From the NCBI GenBank assembly GCA_003557565.1, contig PWOG01000093.1, positions 1 through 5,999 on the forward strand: 5,999 nucleotides of DNA, written 5' to 3'. Numbering within the stretch: position 1 is the stretch's first letter; every line of letters begins with the position of its first letter. The DNA comes from Desulfobulbaceae bacterium. Lineage in GTDB: Bacteria; Desulfobacterota; Desulfobulbia; Desulfobulbales; Desulfurivibrionaceae. The translations under genes and the position numbers were made by a program. This document shows, one piece after another, positions 1 to 5,570 of this stretch. The notes under the pieces are model-generated. The model saw nothing but the letters and a program-made list of their open reading frames with translations. It searched no databases and was not told the DNA's origin.

Positions 1-1
1 G

Positions 2-418
2 TTCATGCCTTCGAGTTTTCTCAACTTCGCGGTGGATTACAACGGCGACGGTCGCCGCGATATCTGGCACAACCGGGAAGATGTCTTCGCCTCCGCCGCC
101 AACTACCTGGCCCGTTCCGGCTGGCGCGACGACATGACATGGGGGCGGCAGGTCCGCCTGCCCGACGGTTTCGACCGGAACCTGGCGGGCCTGGACCACC
201 GCAAGCGCATCGGCCAGTGGCAGGAGCTGGGAGTGCGCCGGGCCGACGGCTCGAATCTGCCCGGCCGCCAGCTAATGGCCTCGATCATCATCCCCGACGA
301 GAATGATCCGGAAACCGCCTTCATGGTTTACGAAAATTTCCGCACCACCCTGAGGTGGAATCGCTCCAACTACTTTGCCCTGGCGGTGGGACTGCTCTCC
401 GACGCCATTTCCCAATAG
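2..418 (+). CDS. Lytic murein transglycosylase, MltB/SLT_2 family, C-terminal fragment
   Basis: Enzymes of this family cleave the MurNAc-GlcNAc bond of peptidoglycan, forming 1,6-anhydro-MurNAc, in the periplasm. The reading frame is open from the left edge (codon TTC at 2-4), so the true start lies upstream; the first ATG at 5 is internal. The visible 138 residues begin with FMPSS, matching the family's QFMPSS motif. Next comes DYNGDGRRDIW (fragment residues 12-22), which lines up with the calcium-binding EF-hand-like loop known in E. coli Slt35, then a SAANYLARSGW block like the family's S-x-ANY-x(4)-GW. The end, WNRSNYFALAVGLLSDAI, matches the conserved YNHS-x-HYAMAV tail. The catalytic glutamate and any signal peptide or lipobox are outside the window. 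The stop is TAG at 416-418. The gene is convergent with the adaptor gene at 663-1922. The family call is firm, the exact subfamily is not. Confidence 0.92.
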   Translation, partial: FMPSSFLNFAVDYNGDGRRDIWHNREDVFASAANYLARSGWRDDMTWGRQVRLPDGFDRNLAGLDHRKRIGQWQELGVRRADGSNLPGRQLMASIIIPDENDPETAFMVYENFRTTLRWNRSNYFALAVGLLSDAISQ

Positions 419-422
419 AAAA

Positions 423-483
423 CCGGCGGCGGCAAAGTGTCCTGCGGGGGCTCAATCCGCAGCACCCACGGCACTGCTGCCGG
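423..483 (+). other. Nested stem-loop just after the transglycosylase stop
   Basis: An outer stem pairs 423-432 with 474-483 over 10 positions, two of them G-U wobbles. Inside it is a perfect 6-bp hairpin, CTGCGG (442-447) with CCGCAG (457-462), with a 9-base loop. The structure starts five bases after the stop codon at 418. It may protect or end the transglycosylase mRNA, but only a short ATTT follows on the + strand, so it is not a typical intrinsic terminator. In such GC-rich DNA a stem of this size can arise by chance. Confidence 0.35.
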
Positions 484-509
484 ATTTCAGCCAATTGTGC
501 GGTGACTCG

Positions 510-542
510 CCGGCCTGTAAACCAATCACATGGTTTGTCCGG
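510..542 (+). other. Bulged hairpin in the convergent intergenic gap
   Basis: AAACCA (519-524) pairs perfectly with TGGTTT (531-536) around a 6-base loop. The stem continues through two G-U wobbles (517/538 and 518/537). After a three-base bulge (514-516) it closes with CCGG (510-513) against CCGG (539-542). The wobbles would be C-A mismatches on the other strand, so the + strand RNA folds better. It directly abuts the large palindrome that starts at 542. No U-run follows, so it is not a standard terminator. Confidence 0.4.
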
Positions 543-650
543 TAAGCGGTCACGGGGTGCCGCAGGTTGCGGCAAGCGTGGCGGCGATGGGTACATCAGT
601 ACGTGAGCCGACACGATCGCCGCTTTCGGCGGTGCCCCGTGATCGCTTAC
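542..650 (+). repeat. Compound palindromic element, possible REP-like repeat or structured RNA
   Basis: Two 22-base arms, 542-563 and 629-650, are inverted copies. Nineteen positions are Watson-Crick pairs and the other three (549/643, 558/634, 559/633) are all G-U/G-T wobbles on the + strand. Inside are further inverted repeats. GCGGCGAT (581-588) pairs with ATCGCCGC (616-623). GTAC (591-594) pairs with GTAC (599-602) around a 4-base loop. CGTG (602-605) can pair with CACG (612-615). GCCGCA (559-564) can pair with TGCGGC (568-573) as an alternative to the inner end of the outer stem. CCGG at 539-542 and 652-655 could lengthen the structure past a two-base bulge. It has no open frame of its own, lies between convergent genes, and ends 12 bases from the adaptor's stop codon. 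Placement between gene 3' ends is typical of REP/BIME-type dispersed repeats, but copy number cannot be judged from one window. There is no U-tract, so intrinsic termination is not its obvious job. Confidence 0.65.
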
Positions 651-662
651 ACCGGGTTGCTT

Positions 663-1922
663 TCAGCGCAGGGTAATGCGGGCACCGTCTTCCAGTTCCC
701 TGGGCGGGTGGACAATCACCCGGTCGCCTTCCTCCAGGCCGGCAAGCAGGTGGAAGTAACGGGCGCCGCGCCGCCCTGTTTCCACCGGCCGCAGGCGGGC
801 GCGACCATTTTCCACCGTGAAGACCGCCCACCCTTGCTCCTGAACGCCGGCGGCGACGCTGTCCTTGGCACCGGATTCCCCGCCGGTTTGCTCTCCCCCG
901 TTTTCAGGGTAACGAAAGGCGGCCGCCGCCGGCAGGCGCAGAACATCATCCTCCGCCCAGAGAACAAAGCCGGCATTGACCCGGTAGCCATCGCCCAGGC
1001 GTTGCCACTTTTCCGGGGGATCGGTGAAGTCGGCGATCACCAGCACCCGTTGTTCTTCCACCCCCAGGGCCGAAACCTTGGTGAAGCCGCCGGGCTCGAT
1101 GCGACGAACCCGGCCGGCCAGGGGCTCTTCCCGTCCCCAGCGGGTGAAACGGACCTTCATGCCCGGCTCCAGGCGCACGGCATCGGCGGACAGGACATCC
1201 ACCGCCACCTCAAGGGTGGTGGTATCACCAATCTCCACAATGGGCTCACCGGCCTGGAGCAACCGGCTGGAAACCATAAAACGCCGCAGAACCTGACCGT
1301 CAACCGGGGAAGCAAGTTCGATCACCCCGCTGTCCGGAGTGCGCGCCCCGCCATAGGACAGGGCGGTACGGGCCAACTCCAGTTCATGGCGGGCGGTCTG
1401 CAGGCGGAAATGGGCGGAACGCTCCAGGGCCTGCTGGCGACGAGTCAGGGCAATCATGAGCTCCAGCTCGCTGGGGGAAATCAGTTTGTCCGCCGCCAGC
1501 ATTCGGCTGCGTTCCAACTCGGCGGCGCTCAACTCCGCCGCTGCGGCCTCGGCTTCGTGCTCCCGCTCCGCCGCCGCCACCCGAGCACTGGCCGCCGCCA
1601 CCCGGGCTTCGGCCTCGGCGAGCCCGCGGGCATCCAGAGGCGGGGACACCGGGGCGTCCATCCGGGCCACCACCTCGCCCGCCTTCACCCGATCACCCGG
1701 CTCCAGTTCAAGCCGCCGGGCCTCGGCGGCCAGCGGAGCCGAAATCTTATAGGAAGCGGCCACCCTGGTCTGCCCCTCCTCTTCGATGGTCTGCTCAATG
1801 GCCCCCCTGGTTACCATTTCGCTGTCCACCAGCACCGGGGTGGGCCGCACGGCCAGCAGAAGCAGGATCAGCAGCCCCAGGACCACGCTTATTGGCAGAT
1901 AATTACGTTTAAGGAAAAGCAT
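663..1922 (-). CDS. HlyD/RND-type periplasmic adaptor of an ABC exporter
   Basis: A membrane fusion protein of 419 residues, anchored in the inner membrane and reaching through the periplasm, expected to link the neighbouring ABC permease to an outer membrane channel. Residues 10-26 form one hydrophobic anchor after a short positive N-terminus, with no lipobox cysteine. A first half-lipoyl domain is at about 57-90 (core LELEPGDRVKAGEVVARMD). An Ala/Glu/Arg-rich alpha-hairpin coiled coil spans about 99-190. The second half-lipoyl is at about 203-232 (ASPVDGQVLRRFMV), a beta-barrel at about 235-300, and a membrane-proximal domain at about 360-415. A Gly/Glu-rich low-complexity linker (341-358) precedes the last domain. 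I chose ATG at 1922-1920, with a GGGG element six bases upstream. The adjacent in-frame TTG at 1925 would leave only three bases. It lies 180 bases downstream of the permease on the same strand. Similar to MacA/DevB-type adaptors, but a specific name is not justified. Confidence 0.93.
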   Translation of the reverse strand: MLFLKRNYLPISVVLGLLILLLLAVRPTPVLVDSEMVTRGAIEQTIEEEGQTRVAASYKISAPLAAEARRLELEPGDRVKAGEVVARMDAPVSPPLDARGLAEAEARVAAASARVAAAEREHEAEAAAAELSAAELERSRMLAADKLISPSELELMIALTRRQQALERSAHFRLQTARHELELARTALSYGGARTPDSGVIELASPVDGQVLRRFMVSSRLLQAGEPIVEIGDTTTLEVAVDVLSADAVRLEPGMKVRFTRWGREEPLAGRVRRIEPGGFTKVSALGVEEQRVLVIADFTDPPEKWQRLGDGYRVNAGFVLWAEDDVLRLPAAAAFRYPENGGEQTGGESGAKDSVAAGVQEQGWAVFTVENGRARLRPVETGRRGARYFHLLAGLEEGDRVIVHPPRELEDGARITLR

Positions 1923-2102
1923 CAAGATCCCCGTTAATTAATAACCCGGTCAGCCCCGATTCCGTGCCGCTCATCCCGGCAAAAGTATTGACCGGCAAAG
2001 CCGCCCGGCAAATCACCGGGCGGGCCCGGATGATGGCCACTGGCTTTTTTGAGGAACCGGCAACGGCCTCACCGTACAGCCACTGCTTCTATTTTAGACG
2101 GC
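1923..2102 (-). other. Intercistronic spacer with a GC-rich hairpin
   Basis: A 180-base spacer separates the permease stop from the adaptor start, long for co-transcribed exporter genes. It contains a perfect 8-bp stem, CCGCCCGG (2001-2008) with CCGGGCGG (2016-2023), and a 7-base loop. On the - strand the stem is followed only by CTTTG, so termination would be weak. mRNA processing or partial attenuation between permease and adaptor is possible. An AT-rich patch (about 1933-1944) lies just upstream of the adaptor's ribosome binding site, but is too close to serve as an ordinary -10 box. No open frame of interest was seen. Confidence 0.4.
1929..1932 (-). promoter_or_regulatory. Weak ribosome binding site of the adaptor gene
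   Basis: GGGG on the - strand lies six bases upstream of ATG at 1922-1920. The match to the Shine-Dalgarno consensus is weak, but the spacing favours this ATG over the in-frame TTG directly before it. Confidence 0.45.
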
Positions 2103-4463
2103 TCAGTCGGCGGCCTTCAGGGCCGCCACCAGATCGATCCCGTGCAGCAGGCGGCGAACAACCAGGCCTGAAATCACCGCCGCCACCGCCACCACCAAAG
2201 AGGCCAGGGCATAGGTGGAGGTTTCCAGAATCAGCGGCACCCGGTATAAATCGGTGCGCAGACCCAGGGTCAGGTACCAGCAGAACAGGCTGCCAAACAA
2301 CCAGCCCAGAGGAATACCCAGAACGGTCAGCAGGCCCAGCTCCCCCATCAGGATGTAATCGGTTTCCCTTCTGCTCAGCCCCAGCACCCTCAACGAGGCC
2401 AGTTCCCGGCTTCTTTCGGAAAGGGCGATCCGGGCGCTGTTATACACAATACCAAAGGCGATGCTGCCGGCCAACAGGGAGGTTATAAAACTAAAAGCCA
2501 GGACCGTATCGGCCATGGTCTCCCGAAAATTGGTGATTGCCGCCATTCGTTGACTGACTCCCGCCACCAGCGGGCTTTCCTGCAGGCGGCTGATCACGGC
2601 CTGCCGTTTCTCCGGCTTTACCAGCAAATAAGCGCCGTTTAAAACCTCGCCTTCGCCCAGCTGCCGGTTCATGGCCTCCCTTTCCATATAGGAGGCCACC
2701 CCGATATGCTCCTTGACCAGGCCCACCACCGGTAATTCCAGCACCCGCCGCCGCCCCTCCAGGCTCTCCACCCGCACCTTCCGCCCGACCTGCAAGCCCA
2801 GTATATCCGCCAGGTAATCGGTCAGGACCAGGCCGTCAGCGGATGGCGTCAGGATCTCCAGATCAGTATCCAGTACCCGCCGCAGCCGGCTGTCCATTTC
2901 CAGCCCATGGAGCACCGTACGAAAAGTGCGGTGCCCGTGGACCAGCCGCACCGCCACCGCCCGCTGCCCTTCCACCGCCGTGACCCCGGGCAGGGCCTGG
3001 AGGTCATGCAGCACCCGGCGGGAAGTGACCTCGTTGAAGCTGACCGCCAGATCAAAGCGCTGGGCCAGGCCATACTCCACTTCTATCATATGATCGGCCG
3101 CATCCTCCCAGAAATTGCCCATGATCATGATGGCGCAGGCCATGGAGATCCCGATCACCGACAACAGAGCCTTGCCGGGCCGGCGCTCGAAATTGCGGAG
3201 TATCATCCGCGAAGCCTGACTCAAAAAACGCTGCCAGCCCAGGCGCTCGATGATGGTGGGCCGATAGACGGGGGGCGGTTCCGGGCGCATGGCCTCGGCC
3301 GGCGGCAGCACCACCGCCCGGCGCACGGCGTTGAGGGTACCGAGCAGGGAAGCCCCGCAGGTGACCGCCGCCCCCAGCAGCACCACCTGCCAGCTCATCC
3401 AGTACTCCAGTTGCGGAAACCGGAAAAATTCAGCGTACACCACGGCCAGCTGTTTGCCCAGCCACAGGCCGCCGGCGGTGCCCAGCAGCAGCCCCAGAGA
3501 GGTCATCAGCAGCACCAGCTGGCTGTAATGCAGACCCACCTGCCAGTGACTGTAGCCGAAGGCCTTTAAGATGGCGATCTGTTCCCGCTGGGTGGCGATC
3601 AGACGGGCCAAAACCACGTTGAGAAGAAAAGCGGCGACGCCGAGGAAAATGACCGGAAAAACCCGAGCCATCACCGCCAGTTGCGCAAATTCGGCCTCCA
3701 GATAGCTGTGGGACAACTGATCCTGCCGCAACAGGGCCCCCACCCCGCCGTAGGGTTCCAACAGGCGGTCCAGTTCGGCCACCACCGCCGGCGGCCGGGC
3801 CCGTCGCTCCAGGGCCAGCACCACACTGTTGAAGGCGCCCTCCAGATCGAAGGCGGCGGCCTGATGGGAACGATTGAGCCAGAGGATCCCGTAGCGAAGA
3901 TTGTCCGGGTAGAGCTCACCGGGTTTCAGCTGATAAATGTGTTCGGGGCTGACCCCGATGCCGCTGATCACCAGACTTTGCAGACGCCCGTTAAGCACCG
4001 CCTGCAGGCGATCGCCGGGTTTAAGGCCATGGGCCTCGGCAAACCCGTCGCTTACCACCGCTTCGTGGCGGTGGGCGGCGGGCAGCCGCCCCTGGCGCAG
4101 GAACAACCGGTTAAGCTCCGGCTGCCGCCCATCGGGCAGGGAGATCAGCCTGCCGCTGATGGGGTCGTCAAAATCTTCCACCATAAGGGTGGCATTGTTT
4201 TGCAGCCGGGTTTGGGCCAGACGGACCCCGTCGATGGCGGCCAGTTCGGCGGCCAACTCGTTGGGCGCCCTTTTAAGTTCGGCGAAAACCTCGGCGAAAC
4301 GATAATCCCGGTAGAAGGCATCCCGGGTAAGGCGCAGTGATTCCAGGGAAGACAGCGACATCAGCAATGTGGCCAGGCCGCCGGCGATCACCACCGCGAT
4401 GGCCAGACTCTGGCCCCGCATCTGCCATAATTCCCGCAATAATTTCCGATGCAGGGCTTTCAT
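2103..4463 (-). CDS. ABC transporter permease with two FtsX/MacB-type modules
   Basis: An inner-membrane permease of 786 residues from the type VII (MacB/LolCE/FtsX) class, expected to pass ATPase-driven movement to the periplasm and the adaptor protein. Eight hydrophobic segments are visible at about 19-40, 266-290, 313-336, 358-380, 430-450, 653-677, 707-733 and 749-769. Each half therefore has one helix, a large periplasmic domain (about 41-265 and 451-652) and three helices. Both halves carry the FtsX coupling segment: REQIAILKAFGYS (293-305) and RELASLRVLGLSRRE (686-700). A cytoplasmic linker with a Pro-rich stretch (about 387-402) joins them. LolC, LolE and MacB carry one such module each, so this is a double-length form that may act without a second permease subunit. 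ATG at 4463-4461 has TGAGG seven bases upstream. It is followed on the same strand by the HlyD-type adaptor; the likely ATPase partner is at 5565-5999, beyond an opposing gene. The substrate is unknown. Confidence 0.93.
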   Translation of the reverse strand: MKALHRKLLRELWQMRGQSLAIAVVIAGGLATLLMSLSSLESLRLTRDAFYRDYRFAEVFAELKRAPNELAAELAAIDGVRLAQTRLQNNATLMVEDFDDPISGRLISLPDGRQPELNRLFLRQGRLPAAHRHEAVVSDGFAEAHGLKPGDRLQAVLNGRLQSLVISGIGVSPEHIYQLKPGELYPDNLRYGILWLNRSHQAAAFDLEGAFNSVVLALERRARPPAVVAELDRLLEPYGGVGALLRQDQLSHSYLEAEFAQLAVMARVFPVIFLGVAAFLLNVVLARLIATQREQIAILKAFGYSHWQVGLHYSQLVLLMTSLGLLLGTAGGLWLGKQLAVVYAEFFRFPQLEYWMSWQVVLLGAAVTCGASLLGTLNAVRRAVVLPPAEAMRPEPPPVYRPTIIERLGWQRFLSQASRMILRNFERRPGKALLSVIGISMACAIMIMGNFWEDAADHMIEVEYGLAQRFDLAVSFNEVTSRRVLHDLQALPGVTAVEGQRAVAVRLVHGHRTFRTVLHGLEMDSRLRRVLDTDLEILTPSADGLVLTDYLADILGLQVGRKVRVESLEGRRRVLELPVVGLVKEHIGVASYMEREAMNRQLGEGEVLNGAYLLVKPEKRQAVISRLQESPLVAGVSQRMAAITNFRETMADTVLAFSFITSLLAGSIAFGIVYNSARIALSERSRELASLRVLGLSRRETDYILMGELGLLTVLGIPLGWLFGSLFCWYLTLGLRTDLYRVPLILETSTYALASLVVAVAAVISGLVVRRLLHGIDLVAALKAAD

Positions 4464-4470
4464 GAAGTGG

Positions 4471-4475
4471 CCTCA
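4471..4475 (-). promoter_or_regulatory. Ribosome binding site of the permease gene
   Basis: TGAGG on the - strand, seven bases upstream of ATG at 4463-4461, supports this start codon. Confidence 0.65.
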
Positions 4476-4512
4476 TCACGGCTGGGCAAACGAACGCGTA
4501 CTCTTATTCCCA

Positions 4513-4541
4513 AATATACCACAGATCCCCAGACCTGAATA
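4513..4541 (-). promoter_or_regulatory. Candidate sigma-70-like promoter for the permease-adaptor pair
   Basis: TATATT (4518-4513) matches the -10 consensus at five of six positions and lies about 50 bases upstream of the permease start. Seventeen bases further up is TATTCA (4541-4536), matching TTGACA at only three positions. A promoter is expected here because the opposing gene at 4707-5531 cuts the permease off from the ATPase gene. The assignment rests mainly on the -10 box and the context. Confidence 0.3.
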
Positions 4542-4633
4542 ATACCCGCGGTTTAAAACAGTTCCGCCTTGGCGCTGGCAATCGCGTGGGCCGCTCATCT
4601 GGGCTTCTCAAAAGCAATCACTGGTGTTAAGTT

Positions 4634-4643
4634 GGAGGTGATC
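4634..4643 (+). promoter_or_regulatory. Orphan extended Shine-Dalgarno-like sequence
   Basis: GGAGGTGATC is a 10-base exact complement of the well-known 3' end of bacterial 16S rRNA (GATCACCTCC). No ATG, GTG or TTG lies at the usual distance downstream, and the next bases include TAA. The real site of the nitroreductase gene is 51 bases further on. It may be a ribosome standby site, the remains of a lost leader frame, or chance. Confidence 0.3.
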
Positions 4644-4665
4644 AGTAAAGTCGCGCTCAACCCTG

Positions 4666-4690
4666 TTTACTAACTGGTAAATAAATTACC
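4666..4690. promoter_or_regulatory. Overlapping inverted repeats, possible operator
   Basis: TTTAC (4666-4670) is inverted as GTAAA (4677-4681), and overlapping it GGTAA (4676-4680) is inverted as TTACC (4686-4690). The second copy ends three bases before the ribosome binding site of the ferredoxin-nitroreductase gene. Such AT-rich, repeated half-sites in an otherwise GC-rich gap resemble a regulator binding site, or a leader hairpin near the ribosome binding site. The arms are only 5 bp, and no regulator gene is visible in the window. Confidence 0.3.
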
Positions 4691-4693
4691 GAC

Positions 4694-4700
4694 AAGGAGG
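4694..4700 (+). promoter_or_regulatory. Strong ribosome binding site of the ferredoxin-nitroreductase gene
   Basis: A full AAGGAGG consensus lies six bases before ATG at 4707. It fixes the start codon and suggests efficient translation. Confidence 0.9.
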
Positions 4701-4706
4701 AAAACC

Positions 4707-5531
4707 ATGGTCCAGTTCCGTGTTGATGAACAGCGCTGCATCCAGTGCGGCGAATGTGTCCTTGACTGCCCGGCGGGGGTCATTGCCATGGACGACGACT
4801 GCCCGCAGATCACCAACGAGGCCGGATGCATCCAGTGCCAGCACTGCCTGGCCGTCTGTCCGGAGGCGGCGATCTCCATCCTCGGCAAGGATCCCGACGC
4901 CAGCCTGCCACTAACCGGCAATTTGCCGGAGCCGGAGCGCTTGACAACCCTGATCAAGGGCCGAAGAACGGTACGGCGCTACCAGCAACGCGACATGGAT
5001 CCCGATCGCATCGATGAACTGCTCAATATCGCCTGCCATGCCCCCACCGGGGTCAATGCCGACGCGGTGCTTTTCACGGTGATCAAACAACGGGAGGTGC
5101 TGCACAAACTGCGGGAGCAACTCATCGAGCGCTTGTCCAAAATGCATGAGGAAGGGAGGCTGCCCGAAGGAATGGTGGGCAATTATATGGGTCTGGTGGT
5201 TAAGGCCTGGCAGACCAGGGAGCAGGATGTTCTCTTCCGCGGGGCGCCGCATCTGCTTATCACCAGCACCCCCTCCGATGTTCCCTGCCCGGAGCAGGAT
5301 CCCTTGATCGCCCTGACCACCTTTGAGTTTGTCGCCCACGCCCATGGAGTAGGCACCGTGTGGGACGGAATCTTCATGATGGCCCTGTCGGTCTGCCCCG
5401 AGGTGGTTCCCCAGCTCGGCATCCCCGCCGATCATACCCTGGGTTACGCCATGGCCTTTGGCGAACCGGCGGTGGAGTATCACCGCTGCGTGCAGCGGGG
5501 GCCGGCCACGATGAATGTGGTCAAGTGGTAG
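4707..5531 (+). CDS. Ferredoxin-nitroreductase fusion (two 4Fe-4S clusters plus FMN nitroreductase domain)
   Basis: A soluble cytoplasmic redox protein of 274 residues. Residues 1-60 are a bacterial ferredoxin module with two complete motifs, C11-C14-C17-C21-P and C41-C44-C47-C51-P. In this fold the fourth cysteine of each motif normally serves the other cluster. A linker rich in Pro and Leu (61-78) leads to a nitroreductase fold. It opens with LIKGRRTVRRYQQRDM (82-97), whose Arg-Arg-x-x-Arg region is the usual FMN phosphate contact. It includes HAPTGVNADAVLFTVI (111-126), PHLLIT (181-186) and a glycine-containing hydrophobic block at 213-226. Family knowledge suggests the clusters feed electrons to FMN in place of, or besides, NAD(P)H. 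The substrate (nitro compound, quinone, flavin or other) cannot be told. ATG at 4707 follows a perfect ribosome binding site. The gene is divergent from the permease and convergent with the ATPase, 33 bases away, apparently monocistronic, and sits inside an otherwise contiguous exporter gene set. Confidence 0.93.
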   Translation: MVQFRVDEQRCIQCGECVLDCPAGVIAMDDDCPQITNEAGCIQCQHCLAVCPEAAISILGKDPDASLPLTGNLPEPERLTTLIKGRRTVRRYQQRDMDPDRIDELLNIACHAPTGVNADAVLFTVIKQREVLHKLREQLIERLSKMHEEGRLPEGMVGNYMGLVVKAWQTREQDVLFRGAPHLLITSTPSDVPCPEQDPLIALTTFEFVAHAHGVGTVWDGIFMMALSVCPEVVPQLGIPADHTLGYAMAFGEPAVEYHRCVQRGPATMNVVKW

Positions 5532-5570
5532 CGATGGCGGCGGTCGGACAAGCCTTCTTTCCTGCTACCA
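5526..5570. other. Inverted repeat spanning two convergent stop codons
   Basis: TGGTAGC (5526-5532) is inverted perfectly as GCTACCA (5564-5570), with a 31-base loop covering the gap between the genes. Both convergent genes end in Trp-TAG, which accounts for six of the seven bases. No U-run follows on either strand. It could be a weak shared 3' structure, but may simply reflect identical final codons. Confidence 0.3.

Noticed and set aside
542..650. Integron attC site or intrinsic terminator as the identity of the large palindrome
   Set aside because: No integron-type GTTRRRY core site or gene-cassette context was seen, and neither strand has a U-tract after the stem.
567..1937. 456-codon open frame on the + strand opposite the adaptor gene
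   Set aside because: Its translation is rich in Gly, His, Gln and Arg with no recognisable domain, while the - strand frame encodes a clear HlyD-type adaptor. GC-rich coding DNA commonly leaves such open shadows.
2040..2075. T-run at 2045-2050 with a nearby GAGG/CCTC stem as a terminator
   Set aside because: The T-run lies upstream of the stem on the + strand and reads as an A-run after the stem on the - strand, so the order is wrong for an intrinsic terminator on either strand.
2907..4340. Two open frames of about 220 codons on the + strand within the permease gene
   Set aside because: Low-complexity His/Gln/Gly-rich translations with no motif, lying entirely opposite a well supported permease.
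4911..5483. 190-codon open frame on the - strand opposite the ferredoxin-nitroreductase gene
   Set aside because: No family features, whereas the + strand gene has a perfect ribosome binding site, eight cluster cysteines and a nitroreductase domain.
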